From NCBI GenBank assembly GCA_964483155.1, contig CAZAAC010000075.1, forward strand, positions 1 through 10,137: a DNA stretch of 10,137 bases. The letters are read 5' to 3'. This document shows, in pieces, positions 1 to 6,904 of this stretch; the stretch's first letter is position 1, and the number at the start of each line of letters is the position of its first letter. The stretch comes from JAAYYM01 sp964483155. Lineage in GTDB: Bacteria; Bacillota; Clostridia; Lachnospirales; Lachnospiraceae. The notes beneath the pieces were generated by a model. It saw only the letters and a program-made list of their open reading frames with translations. It did not search any database and was not told the origin of the DNA. The translations under genes were made by a program, and so were the position numbers.

Positions 1-58
1 AGATTATACACACTAAATGAAGTGCCATATTAAAAAAGCGCAGATACCGTAATATCAA

Positions 59-96
59 CATATGCCCATAATAGTATTATTAATTATGGGCATATG
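59..96 (-). terminator. Perfect 14-bp hairpin beyond the DUF2177 gene
   Basis: Arms at 59-72 and 83-96 are perfectly complementary over 14 bp (CATATGCCCATAAT and its complement) with a 10-base loop. It lies 15 bases past the stop codon of the leftward operon, the expected place for a transcription terminator. No clear U-run follows on the minus strand (about TTGATATTAC), so it is a weak intrinsic terminator at best, or an RNA 3'-end stabilising stem. Nothing else is visible in bases 1-58. Confidence 0.5.
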
Positions 97-110
97 ATAT
101 TATTAGATTT

Positions 111-506
111 CTACTGTTTCTTTAAAATGAAAAAAGTAATAGTAGAAACCAATCCACCTAGTGATGTGCCCCATATTAAATCGATGATGGTAATCTTTAT
201 TGGCCAATCTTTTAATGTGGCAAGATTTGTTAAATCGTAAGTGGAATAGGTTATCAATCCGAATAGCATGCCAACAAGTAAGGCATATGTCCAACTATTT
301 TTTTCCAACGCAGGGTTAATAACAAAAAAGATAAGTCCAGCAATAAATATCAAGTAAAATAAAGCTGCAACAATCCAATTCGGTTTTTCACTCATGATGT
401 ATCCTAATTCCTTCTGATATAACTTTCTTGCGACAACAACCAACCACACAATATCAATTAAAAAAAATGTTACGAAAGCAATTGCATATGTTTTAATTAT
501 TTCCAT
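111..506 (-). CDS. DUF2177 family membrane protein
   Basis: A 131-residue integral membrane protein with four predicted hydrophobic helices (about 5-26, 45-64, 73-90 and 105-127). Family hallmarks are visible: an acidic residue in the first helix (D18, in DIVWL), the stretch YDLTNLATLKDWP at 90-102, and the following IDLIWGTSLGG at 108-118. The biochemical role of the family is not established. The ATG has a strong GGAGGG site 8 bases upstream, lying over the end of the DUF1295 gene; only two bases separate the two reading frames, so translation is probably coupled. In other bacteria, as I recall, DUF2177 genes occur beside DUF1295 and cyclopropane-fatty-acid-type lipid genes, so a role in membrane lipid modification is a reasonable inference but is not shown here. 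Confidence 0.85.
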   Translation of the reverse strand: MEIIKTYAIAFVTFFLIDIVWLVVVARKLYQKELGYIMSEKPNWIVAALFYLIFIAGLIFFVINPALEKNSWTYALLVGMLFGLITYSTYDLTNLATLKDWPIKITIIDLIWGTSLGGLVSTITFFILKKQ

Positions 507-508
507 CT

Positions 509-1288
509 TTATAACCCTCCATTTTTATTTTTTTTTGGAAACCATGGTATAAATGCACTTGTTCGCATCTTATAATCTTCAAACTCTTTATTCCCTTTAT
601 ACTTCTTCTCTAGTAATCTTACTCCTGATACAAATACTAAAAAGAAAGTCATCAGAGCAGGTCCGACAATAATCCACAGTCCATTGATATTACTAATTGC
701 AATTAAGAATATTCCAAACCACATGGATGAATCACCAAAATAATTCGGATGTCTTGTTAGTGACCAAAGACCTTTGTCCATAATTTTATCTTTATTCAAT
801 GGATTCTTTATAAATTGTTTAAGCTGGTAATCGCCGCATGACTCAAAGAAAAAGCCGACTGCCCAAAGGATGATTCCCAAATAGTTATACCAGGATAACG
901 CTTGTGTTGTTGTACTTGCGTATATTACAGGCAGGCTTACAATATACATAATGATCATCTGCAAAAAATATACATTGAAAAATGATTTTAATAACACAAA
1001 CTTATTCCCCCATTGCTGTCGCATATTTACATAGCGATAATCTTCAGGCTTTCCAAGGTTTCGCTTTGCAATATGATAAGAGAGACGCAGTCCCCAGATT
1101 GCAATACAGATTGTTATGATGATTCCTTTTGAACCCGCTTCTGCATTTCTGAAAAAATTATATAACGCCGAGATGACAAAGCCGGACCCCCATGCAATAT
1201 CCACAATGGAATTGTTTTTTTTAATTTGCCCAATCATAAAAACTATAAAAAAGAATGTGAAAAGCAAAATAAATGTTTCTAAATACAT
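509..1288 (-). CDS. DUF1295 family membrane protein (steroid 5-alpha-reductase / isoprenylcysteine methyltransferase-like fold)
   Basis: A 259-residue, multi-helix membrane protein. The C-terminal half has the features of DUF1295: FESCGDYQLKQF at 148-159, GLWSLTRHPNYFGD at 173-186 (the RHPNYFG cofactor-binding signature shared with steroid reductases and ICMT-like enzymes), and GVRLLEKKYKGNKEFEDYKMRTSAF around 222-246, followed by IPWFPKK at the end. By family, it is a membrane-embedded enzyme likely to use NADPH or SAM on a lipid-like substrate; the reaction is unknown. The ATG at 1288 is preceded by a GAGGGGG purine run, and the gene overlaps the end of the upstream kinase/DegV gene by 10 bases, so the two are translationally linked. 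Its position between a fatty-acid-kinase-like protein and DUF2177 supports a lipid role by inference only. Confidence 0.87.
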   Translation of the reverse strand: MYLETFILLFTFFFIVFMIGQIKKNNSIVDIAWGSGFVISALYNFFRNAEAGSKGIIITICIAIWGLRLSYHIAKRNLGKPEDYRYVNMRQQWGNKFVLLKSFFNVYFLQMIIMYIVSLPVIYASTTTQALSWYNYLGIILWAVGFFFESCGDYQLKQFIKNPLNKDKIMDKGLWSLTRHPNYFGDSSMWFGIFLIAISNINGLWIIVGPALMTFFLVFVSGVRLLEKKYKGNKEFEDYKMRTSAFIPWFPKKNKNGGL

Positions 1289-3087
1289 ACCTTTACCCCC
1301 TCTTTCTCTAACAAATATGATATTGCAACGGCGCCTTCTCCAGCACTGATTGCAATAATTGATGATGTTTCCATTATATAATCTGGTTCATATCCAATGA
1401 TATGTGTCATTAAGATTGCGAGATCTTTAGCACCTGCCTCATTGTTAACATGAACAATATTATACTGCTGAATACGTGAACTACTTAGAACGCGTTTCAT
1501 ATGGTTTACAAGCTTTTTGTTGCTTCCAGCCATTGAAAAAGCAATGCATTCTAATTTTCCTTTTCCCTCCTTGTCTAGGGTGATAATTGGCTTCATCCCA
1601 ATTTTTTTGGCAATATTTCCTGCTCGCATACTTAAGCGGCCAGACTTAATCATGTTATCTAGGTCTTTTACCTGAACAAGTATCTTACTTAATTCAATAG
1701 AAGATTCAAGTCTTTTGATGATTTCATTGTGTGGCAGACCTGCTTTAATATATTCAGCACATTTTTTCACAAGTAAGCCCTGCGCACCTGAGTTCTGTCT
1801 TGAATTGATTACGCTAATCATAAAATCTTTATTTTTATAGTTTTTAGCAGAGTTATAAAAGCTGTTATATGTTCCACTTAATTCTTTTGATACGGCGATG
1901 ATAATAATTGATTTATAATAAGTTGATAAGTAATCTAAAAGATTATCAATTTGCATTGGGTTTGGTTGTGATGATGTTGGTAATGCTACTTCATGAGAAA
2001 CCATTTCCAATAATCTTGATGGTTGAATGGTCAACTTATCAAAAAAGTTTATACTTTTATATAATATTTCCAAATGAACAATTTGTATCTGATGTTCATC
2101 GATAAGTGTTTGTGGAAGATCGGCTATACTATCTGTTACCAATGCTATATTGTATTTTCTGCAATTGATAATTGCCTCCTGATGATACATATCATCGACT
2201 TTTTGATAAATCATAGTTCCATGGTACGATAGAAAGTCAAAAACATCTGCGGGTACGTTTGTATGTATGTGAACTCTACACTTTGTTCGACTGCCTGCAA
2301 CCACAATAGAATTTCCCAGTTGTTTCAGCTCCATTTTAATAATTGCAATATCAACATTAGTATTTTCTAATAGGCATTCTGCACAATATCTATTACCTTC
2401 CATATCAAAGTGTGAAATAACGGGTATAAGTTTGACGATGTTTTCTTCATTATCATCGATAAGGTTTTTTAAGTCACTATTCTCTCCATTTTTTAAATAG
2501 TGCAAGGCACCTTCAATAAAATAAGTAAATCCCTTTGCGCCTGAATCAACAACATTTGCTTTTTTAAGAACAGACAGTTGTACTTTTGTTTTGTCCAGTG
2601 CGATTTCAAGTGTGTGGTAAGCATGATTAAAAACATCTAAAATGGATGTATGATGAATGCTTTCCTCTGAAAGAATTCTTCCCCATTCTCTCATAAGTGT
2701 AAGAATAGTGCCTTCCACGGGATTCTCAACAGCTTCATATGCATATTGTGCGGCAGATTTACTGGCGTTTGCATAATCATGTATAGAAATCTGTTCTTCA
2801 GCTTCAATTGTTTCACTAAGTCCCCTGAAATATTGTGCAAAAATAATACCTGAGTTACCTCTTGCTCCAGTTAAGGCAGCTTCAGCTACTGATTCCATTG
2901 TTTTCTTAACCGTAATATGATATTTGGATTTTTTTATGATTGTTTGCATCATAGAAGACAAGTTACTTCCTGTGTCTCCATCTTGAATTGGAAAAATATT
3001 GATTCGGTTAAGAACTTCTTTGTTTTGTATTACTTTAAAAGCACCATGCATTAATGAGTCATAAATCTGCTTACCTGTCATTTGCAT
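1279..3087 (-). CDS. Fused DAK2/DhaL kinase-DegV protein, fatty-acid kinase-like (FakA N-terminal plus FakB in one chain)
   Basis: A 602-residue cytoplasmic protein. Residues about 3-200 form a DAK2/DhaL nucleotide-binding domain, with DGDTGSN (36-42) for Mg/ATP, GARGNSG (74-80) and DSGAKGF (181-187). Residues about 215-305 resemble the FakA middle domain, with CAEC (235-238) and VHIHTN (272-277); in FakA a Cys and two His of this domain are reported to bind zinc. Residues about 314-602 are a complete DegV/EDD domain: VTDSIADLP (317-325), TSSQPNP (371-377), SKELSGTYNS (400-409), SGRLS (482-486) and a final AGEGAV. FakB-type DegV proteins hold a fatty acid that FakA phosphorylates, so this may be a single-chain acyl-phosphate-making kinase. 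I chose ATG 3087 over the in-frame TTG at 3102 because GGAGG lies 8 bases before the ATG and overlaps the TTG codon. It is first in the leftward operon. Confidence 0.88.
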   Translation of the reverse strand: MQMTGKQIYDSLMHGAFKVIQNKEVLNRINIFPIQDGDTGSNLSSMMQTIIKKSKYHITVKKTMESVAEAALTGARGNSGIIFAQYFRGLSETIEAEEQISIHDYANASKSAAQYAYEAVENPVEGTILTLMREWGRILSEESIHHTSILDVFNHAYHTLEIALDKTKVQLSVLKKANVVDSGAKGFTYFIEGALHYLKNGENSDLKNLIDDNEENIVKLIPVISHFDMEGNRYCAECLLENTNVDIAIIKMELKQLGNSIVVAGSRTKCRVHIHTNVPADVFDFLSYHGTMIYQKVDDMYHQEAIINCRKYNIALVTDSIADLPQTLIDEHQIQIVHLEILYKSINFFDKLTIQPSRLLEMVSHEVALPTSSQPNPMQIDNLLDYLSTYYKSIIIIAVSKELSGTYNSFYNSAKNYKNKDFMISVINSRQNSGAQGLLVKKCAEYIKAGLPHNEIIKRLESSIELSKILVQVKDLDNMIKSGRLSMRAGNIAKKIGMKPIITLDKEGKGKLECIAFSMAGSNKKLVNHMKRVLSSSRIQQYNIVHVNNEAGAKDLAILMTHIIGYEPDYIMETSSIIAISAGEGAVAISYLLEKEGVKVCI

Positions 3088-3231
3088 CTTATCAACCTCC
3101 AATATGGTTTTTCTTGATAAAGATATTTTTTCGTGGGTAACATCATGGTCGACTACTATTATTTAAGTAATGAAGTTATTAATCAAATAGTTGATATGTA
3201 ATTTTTTGTGTATTCTTTATTTCTATTTACT

Positions 3232-3260
3232 AGTTTACTACAAATATTTACATTTTTCAA
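3232..3260 (-). promoter_or_regulatory. Candidate promoter of the leftward kinase/DUF1295/DUF2177 operon
   Basis: Read on the minus strand, TTGAAA (3260-3255) and TAAACT (3237-3232) are separated by 17 bases. Both are near the housekeeping sigma-70 consensus. The site would give a leader of about 140 bases before ATG 3087. The DNA here is very AT-rich, so chance matches are likely. Confidence 0.35.
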
Positions 3261-3416
3261 TTAAATTTGATAGTATGTATTTATTCTGGGTTACTGGTTA
3301 TTCTTACATATTTTAAAGAGTTTAATAAAATTGTATTGATATATTCAATATAGCTGATATTATTATAAGCAAGGGACAAGAAAACCTTTCATGATTCTGT
3401 GCTGGGTGTAGTTGTG

Positions 3417-3445
3417 CTGAAAATGTGACGAAAGATTACTATAAA
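3417..3445 (+). promoter_or_regulatory. Candidate promoter of the acetyltransferase gene
   Basis: CTGAAA (3417-3422) and TATAAA (3440-3445) are spaced by 17 bases, a moderate sigma-70 match. Transcription would start near 3452, about 80 bases before the start codon at 3533. A weaker alternative is TTGATA (3336-3341) with TATTAT (3358-3363). Confidence 0.35.
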
Positions 3446-3532
3446 AAATGTGAAAGTGAATAGAATAGTAGCACTATCAATAAAAAAAGATTTTATTTAT
3501 GCATGTTAATTCGAGAGAGGAAGGAATAAACT

Positions 3533-3853
3533 ATGGACTGGATATATGAAGAAGGACGTATTTATTGTGAAGATGAAAGAAAAAAATTGATGGCAGAAGT
3601 AATTTTTACAGCTAAAGCAAATGGAGAGATTGATATAGAACATGTCTTTGTGGATTCATCACTACGAGGACAAGGAATTGCTGATAAGATAATGGAGGCA
3701 GTAACAAAATACTTAAGGCAAAACGGATTAAAAGCAACTGCGACGTGCTCATATGCAAAGAGCTGGTTAAAAAAGAATAGAGCTCTCTATGAGGATATTA
3801 TATCTTTAGATGAAAATGAGATTATTGCATGCAAGATTGATGGAAGGCATTAA
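3533..3853 (+). CDS. Small GNAT-like N-acetyltransferase (YidJ / Acetyltransf_CG type)
   Basis: A 106-residue cytoplasmic protein of the short, single-domain Gcn5-related acetyltransferase type. The acetyl-CoA-binding signature is clear: HVFVDSSLRGQGIADKIM at 37-54, where the R/Q-x-x-G-x-A loop binds the pyrophosphate of CoA. The later CSYAKSWLKKN (72-82) corresponds to the C-[PS]-[YF]-x3-[FW] segment typical of this subfamily. Length of about 90-110 residues is normal for the group. Physiological substrates of these small proteins are mostly unknown. An AGGAAGG site ends 8 bases before the ATG. It is followed after 51 bases by the DUF7000-like gene in the same direction, so the two may be cotranscribed. 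Confidence 0.88.
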   Translation: MDWIYEEGRIYCEDERKKLMAEVIFTAKANGEIDIEHVFVDSSLRGQGIADKIMEAVTKYLRQNGLKATATCSYAKSWLKKNRALYEDIISLDENEIIACKIDGRH

Positions 3854-3904
3854 ACGTGTGAAATATTTGAAAAGTTAAGCATACAATGCAAGGAGAGGAT
3901 ATCT

Positions 3905-4393
3905 ATGAAGACTTTAAATCAGCTTATCAGCGATTACACATGTAATTTGAAACAAGGAGAAATGCAGATTGCATATAAAGTAATAATGGAGTTCATTAGC
4001 AAATTGAGAGGCAATTTTGTTAAGAGATATCCAGATTGTGACATAAGTAGCATATATCAGGGCTATATGGACATGTCATATTTTTCAATCAGTTCAGAGC
4101 TATTAAAACAGAAAGGGCTTAAGATTGCCATAGTCTATCTGCACGAGAAGGGTTGTTTTGAAGTTTGGCTTTCTGCACGAAACCGAGAAATATCAAAGCA
4201 ATATTATTCTAAATTCTGCGATAAGATATTTGATGGCATTACAATATTTCATGATCAATATAATCAAGATGCAATCATAGAGTCTACCTTAACAGTTTCG
4301 CCAAATTTTGAAGAGCAGGAATTATTGATTGATATTATTGTACAGGGAGTTGAGCAGTTTATAACGATAGTAAATCATCATCTTACATGTTAA
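3905..4393 (+). CDS. DUF7000-like protein of unknown function
   Basis: A 162-residue soluble protein, without signal peptide or membrane helix. The segment IYQGYMDMSYFSISSELLKQKGLKIAIVYLHE (about 50-81), followed by FEVWLSARNREISKQYY (85-101), matches my memory of the small family now called DUF7000, whose members have about this length; this is recognition by pattern, not by a search. No catalytic motif stands out. The start has AGGAGAGG just upstream with normal spacing. It lies 51 bases after the acetyltransferase gene and ends 121 bases before the PadR gene, which has its own promoter, so it probably ends its transcription unit. No strong terminator hairpin is visible after it. Confidence 0.65.
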   Translation: MKTLNQLISDYTCNLKQGEMQIAYKVIMEFISKLRGNFVKRYPDCDISSIYQGYMDMSYFSISSELLKQKGLKIAIVYLHEKGCFEVWLSARNREISKQYYSKFCDKIFDGITIFHDQYNQDAIIESTLTVSPNFEEQELLIDIIVQGVEQFITIVNHHLTC

Positions 4394-4449
4394 TTTAAAT
4401 TTTTTTCTTTGATAAGTATGCTTTTGAATATGGCCAGTCAGAAATGCTA

Positions 4450-4478
4450 TTGACAATATCCAACGTTGGTTATATAAT
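4450..4478 (+). promoter_or_regulatory. Consensus promoter of padR with a palindrome in the spacer
   Basis: TTGACA (4450-4455) and TATAAT (4473-4478) match the housekeeping consensus exactly with the ideal 17-base spacing. Inside the spacer, CCAACGTTGG (4460-4469) is a perfect 10-bp palindrome, well placed as an operator. The extended half-site TATCCAACGTT resembles the repeats at 5293-5317. Start of transcription is expected near 4485, about 30 bases before the padR ATG. Confidence 0.85.
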
Positions 4479-4514
4479 TTACTCAAGATTGGGTAAAACC
4501 TATGGAGGTTAAAA

Positions 4515-5231
4515 ATGATAAGAGGCATAATACTGTGCTATCTAAAAATTAAGTCAACCCACGGTTATGAGATACAGCGATATTTGCAGTTGTCAGGTGT
4601 AGAGCATTGGGCTAAGATTCAGTCTGGTTCCATTTATTATGCCCTTGCCAAGCTAGAAAAGGAAAAGAATATTGATGTCTTAAGGGAAGAAAGGACTGGC
4701 TCCAGGGTAAGAAAGATTTATCAGATCACAGATAAGGGTATTGATACTTTACAGGATGAGATGAAAGAAGCGCTAAGCACACCGATTACGAATGTTGGAT
4801 CTATCAAGTTTTTCACAGCCCCTATTTTATGTACATTATCAAGAGAAGATATGGTAGAGATTATCCATAAGCACCTCGGTGAACTAATGGAGCAAAAGGA
4901 ATACTGGACTATCTGGCATAAGGCAAAAAGAGGGGAAAAGCCAAATGCTTTGACGGATATTAGCTTTGAGATGACCATTCAGGGCATAGCGTATCAGATT
5001 AGGTGGCACGAAGAACTGCTCAAGCATTTAGATGCCTATATTGAGGAAAGCAAAGGAATGATCCAGACATTGGAGCAATTTGATGTCAATGAATATGAGA
5101 AGCATGCTGGAAAAAGCCAGACCGAGCAAAGTATCGAGTATATGAATCATATCAAGGAGTCTATGAAGGATAAGCCAGAGATGTTAAAAAGCCTAGATGT
5201 ACTCATAGATGAATTAAGAAAGCAGCTGTAG
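4515..5231 (+). CDS. PadR family transcriptional regulator
   Basis: A 238-residue DNA-binding protein. Residues 1-85 form the PadR winged helix: MIRGIILCYLKIKSTHGYEIQ (the family's L-x(n)-HGYEI start, 3-21), the recognition helix SGSIYYALAKLEKE (37-50), and the wing ERTGSRVRKIYQITDKG (59-75). Residues about 90-238 are a long, helical C-terminal region, as in the Vir_act_alpha_C type of PadR, expected to mediate dimerisation and ligand response. A GGAGG ends 6 bases before the ATG. The gene stands directly upstream of an ABC exporter operon, the classic arrangement for PadR regulators that sense drugs or envelope stress and repress a transporter. The promoter spacer palindrome and the related repeats before the ABC genes suggest autorepression and control of the exporter. 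Confidence 0.92.
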   Translation: MIRGIILCYLKIKSTHGYEIQRYLQLSGVEHWAKIQSGSIYYALAKLEKEKNIDVLREERTGSRVRKIYQITDKGIDTLQDEMKEALSTPITNVGSIKFFTAPILCTLSREDMVEIIHKHLGELMEQKEYWTIWHKAKRGEKPNALTDISFEMTIQGIAYQIRWHEELLKHLDAYIEESKGMIQTLEQFDVNEYEKHAGKSQTEQSIEYMNHIKESMKDKPEMLKSLDVLIDELRKQL

Positions 5232-5247
5232 TGGATGTTTAATTAAC

Positions 5248-5271
5248 AGGGAATTCATATTGGGATTCCCT
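5248..5271 (+). terminator. Short hairpin after padR
   Basis: AGGGAAT (5248-5254) pairs with ATTCCCT (5265-5271) around a 10-base loop, 17 bases past the padR stop. The following TATATTCTA is U-rich but not a proper U-run, so this is a weak terminator or an attenuator before the ABC genes. Confidence 0.35.
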
Positions 5272-5285
5272 TATATTCTACAATA

Positions 5286-5317
5286 TGTATACAACATTGG
5301 ATATAAAACATTGGATA
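5286..5317 (+). promoter_or_regulatory. Tandem repeat and palindrome before the ABC operon, probable PadR operator
   Basis: The 11-base sequence AACATTGGATA occurs twice, at 5293-5303 and 5307-5317, with a 14-base period. The palindrome TGTATACA (5286-5293) lies just before it. The complement of the repeat, TATCCAATGTT, matches 10 of 11 bases of TATCCAACGTT in the padR promoter spacer. It sits 15-50 bases upstream of the ATPase start, where a repressor or activator could act. Confidence 0.55.
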
Positions 5318-5338
5318 ATTTAAGGAGGAAGTGTGAAA

Positions 5339-6100
5339 ATGAGAGAGAACATGTTACAGGTGAAAGAAATTACAAAGCGTTATGATGGAAACTGTGTAGT
5401 GGATCACATTAATTATCAGGTTAAGGAGGGTGAGATCCTGGGATTCCTTGGTCCGAATGGAGCGGGAAAAAGTACTACGATTAAAATGATAACCGGAATT
5501 GAGGATTTTGACGAGGGGGAAGTAATTGTAAAGGGAAAGAAGCAAGTAAGTACTACAAAGGAATTCTGTCAGATGCTTGGTGTAGTGCCACAGGATATAG
5601 CAGTCTATACCGACCTGAGTGCATATGACAATGTCAGCTTTTTTTGTTCACTTTATGGATATACAAGAAAAGAACTGGCCAATAGGGTAGAAGAGGCCTT
5701 AAGATTTGTAGGTTTATGGGAAAGACGCAAAGATCGACCAAGTAAATTTTCAGGTGGCATGAAGCGAAGACTTAATATTGCATGCTCCATTGCACACTCG
5801 CCCAAGCTATTGATCATGGATGAGCCGACTGTTGGTATTGATCCACAATCAAGAAATTACATTTTGGAAGCAATTAAAACATTGAATCAAAGAGGAACTA
5901 CTGTAATATACGTATCTCATTATATGGAGGAAATTGAGAGCCTCTGTGATCATATTATCATTATGGATCATGGAAAGATTCTGGAGGATATGCAAATAGG
6001 TGAATTAAAGTCTAAGTATGCAAAGCAGGGATTGCTTAATTTGGAGGAAATATTCTTGTCCATTACGGGAAAGGAGCTTAGAGATGAGCAGGCAGGATAA
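5339..6100 (+). CDS. ABC transporter ATP-binding protein (exporter type)
   Basis: A 253-residue ABC ATPase that powers the adjoining membrane subunits. From the ATG start the motifs are complete: Walker A GPNGAGKST (38-46), Q-loop PQD (84-86), signature SGGMK (138-142), Walker B LLIMDE (157-162) with TVGIDP after it, and the H-loop histidine at 194 (YVSHYMEE). The sequence is of the DrrA/CcmA/NatA type linked to ABC-2 permeases for drug, peptide, sodium or lipid export. AAGGAGG at 5322-5328 lies 10 bases before ATG 5339; an in-frame GTG at 5333, 4 bases from the site, is an alternative start that would add two residues. It follows padR and is 36 bases from the first permease gene, so the three ABC genes form one operon. 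Confidence 0.93.
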   Translation: MRENMLQVKEITKRYDGNCVVDHINYQVKEGEILGFLGPNGAGKSTTIKMITGIEDFDEGEVIVKGKKQVSTTKEFCQMLGVVPQDIAVYTDLSAYDNVSFFCSLYGYTRKELANRVEEALRFVGLWERRKDRPSKFSGGMKRRLNIACSIAHSPKLLIMDEPTVGIDPQSRNYILEAIKTLNQRGTTVIYVSHYMEEIESLCDHIIIMDHGKILEDMQIGELKSKYAKQGLLNLEEIFLSITGKELRDEQAG

Positions 6101-6136
6101 CATGAGGGATACAATAGGGATTAAAGGAGGTAAGGT

Positions 6137-6904
6137 ATGACAGCATTTTATGTGGAGTTAAAATTGAATATAAAGAGAAGAATGACAGATGGTTTTGCTG
6201 TGGGGTACAATATTGTATTTCCAGTCATTATGATTCTTCTGCTTGGAACCCTGTGTAAGGGTTTATATAAAGGAGAGGTGACAAGTTATCAGTACTATTC
6301 CCTTGTAATGATACCTTTCTGCATACTCATGGGAATCGTTACAGTTGCATATGCTGGAAAAGATGATGCCTATGCGAAGGTTGCACAGAGAGTCCTTATA
6401 TCGCCCATTACAAAAGAAGCAATTGTTATGAGCAAAGTTATATCATGTACAATCGTATTTTCAATATGCAGTCTTCTGGTATACGCAATTACTTCACTTT
6501 TTTTCCATGTCCATAATGGAAAAAGTATAGTAGCAATTGGTATACTATTAATAAGTGTCAGTTTTTTTATAAGTGCAATTGGCACAGTGATTGGCTTGGG
6601 AATGAAGAATTTCTTAAGTATAAAAAACATAATGACAATTCCCATTTGTCTATTCGCTATCCTAGGAGGAACTTTTTTCCCAATGGGGAGTTTTCAGACA
6701 GATATACAAATGTTCATAAATATTTCCCCAATCACCTGGATTAACCGGTCTTTGTTTTTATCTATATTTGACCAGAACCAAAGCTTAGTATCTCTGATAT
6801 CAGTTATTTTAATCATGGCAGGAATGGTCTGTGTGTTCATAGCCGTGAAAACTTTTCGAAAGGAGGAATATATGTATGGCGATTTACCTAATTATAAAAA
6901 ATAA
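6137..6904 (+). CDS. ABC-2 type transporter permease (first membrane subunit)
   Basis: A 255-residue membrane protein with six predicted helices (about 22-40, 55-73, 101-123, 132-155, 165-183 and 218-237), the normal ABC-2 layout. The family features GGTFFPMGSF (177-186) and SPITW (197-201), between helices 5 and 6, are present, and the final helix and charged tail are intact. It should form a channel with the second permease, driven by the ATPase encoded just upstream; the substrate cannot be read from sequence. AAAGGAGG ends 6 bases before the ATG. Its end overlaps the second permease by 29 bases in another frame, and it carries that gene's ribosome binding site (AAGGAGG, 6860-6866). Confidence 0.88.
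   Translation: MTAFYVELKLNIKRRMTDGFAVGYNIVFPVIMILLLGTLCKGLYKGEVTSYQYYSLVMIPFCILMGIVTVAYAGKDDAYAKVAQRVLISPITKEAIVMSKVISCTIVFSICSLLVYAITSLFFHVHNGKSIVAIGILLISVSFFISAIGTVIGLGMKNFLSIKNIMTIPICLFAILGGTFFPMGSFQTDIQMFINISPITWINRSLFLSIFDQNQSLVSLISVILIMAGMVCVFIAVKTFRKEEYMYGDLPNYKK

Larger units (their letters stand above)
3103..3532. other. Divergent intergenic region of about 430 bp
   Basis: An AT-rich gap between the leftward operon and the rightward genes. I see no convincing ORF, tRNA, repeat array or recognisable riboswitch. It should hold promoters for both directions; candidates are listed separately at 3232-3260 (minus) and 3417-3445 (plus). The more GC-rich patch at about 3370-3440 lies upstream of the acetyltransferase gene and forms no strong hairpin that I can find by eye. 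Confidence 0.5.

Noticed and set aside
1908..2105. Plus-strand 65-residue ORF inside the kinase/DegV gene
   Set aside because: It lies antisense to a well-supported domain and has no family features or convincing ribosome binding site.
3088..3102. TTG start giving five extra residues to the kinase/DegV protein
   Set aside because: The TTG overlaps the GGAGG ribosome binding site of the better ATG at 3087, and the extra residues MEVDK are simply the translated binding site.
3370..3440. Possible riboswitch or small RNA in the intergenic region
   Set aside because: Compared by eye with a c-di-GMP-I-like pattern, no conserved core was found, and no stable paired structure was evident.
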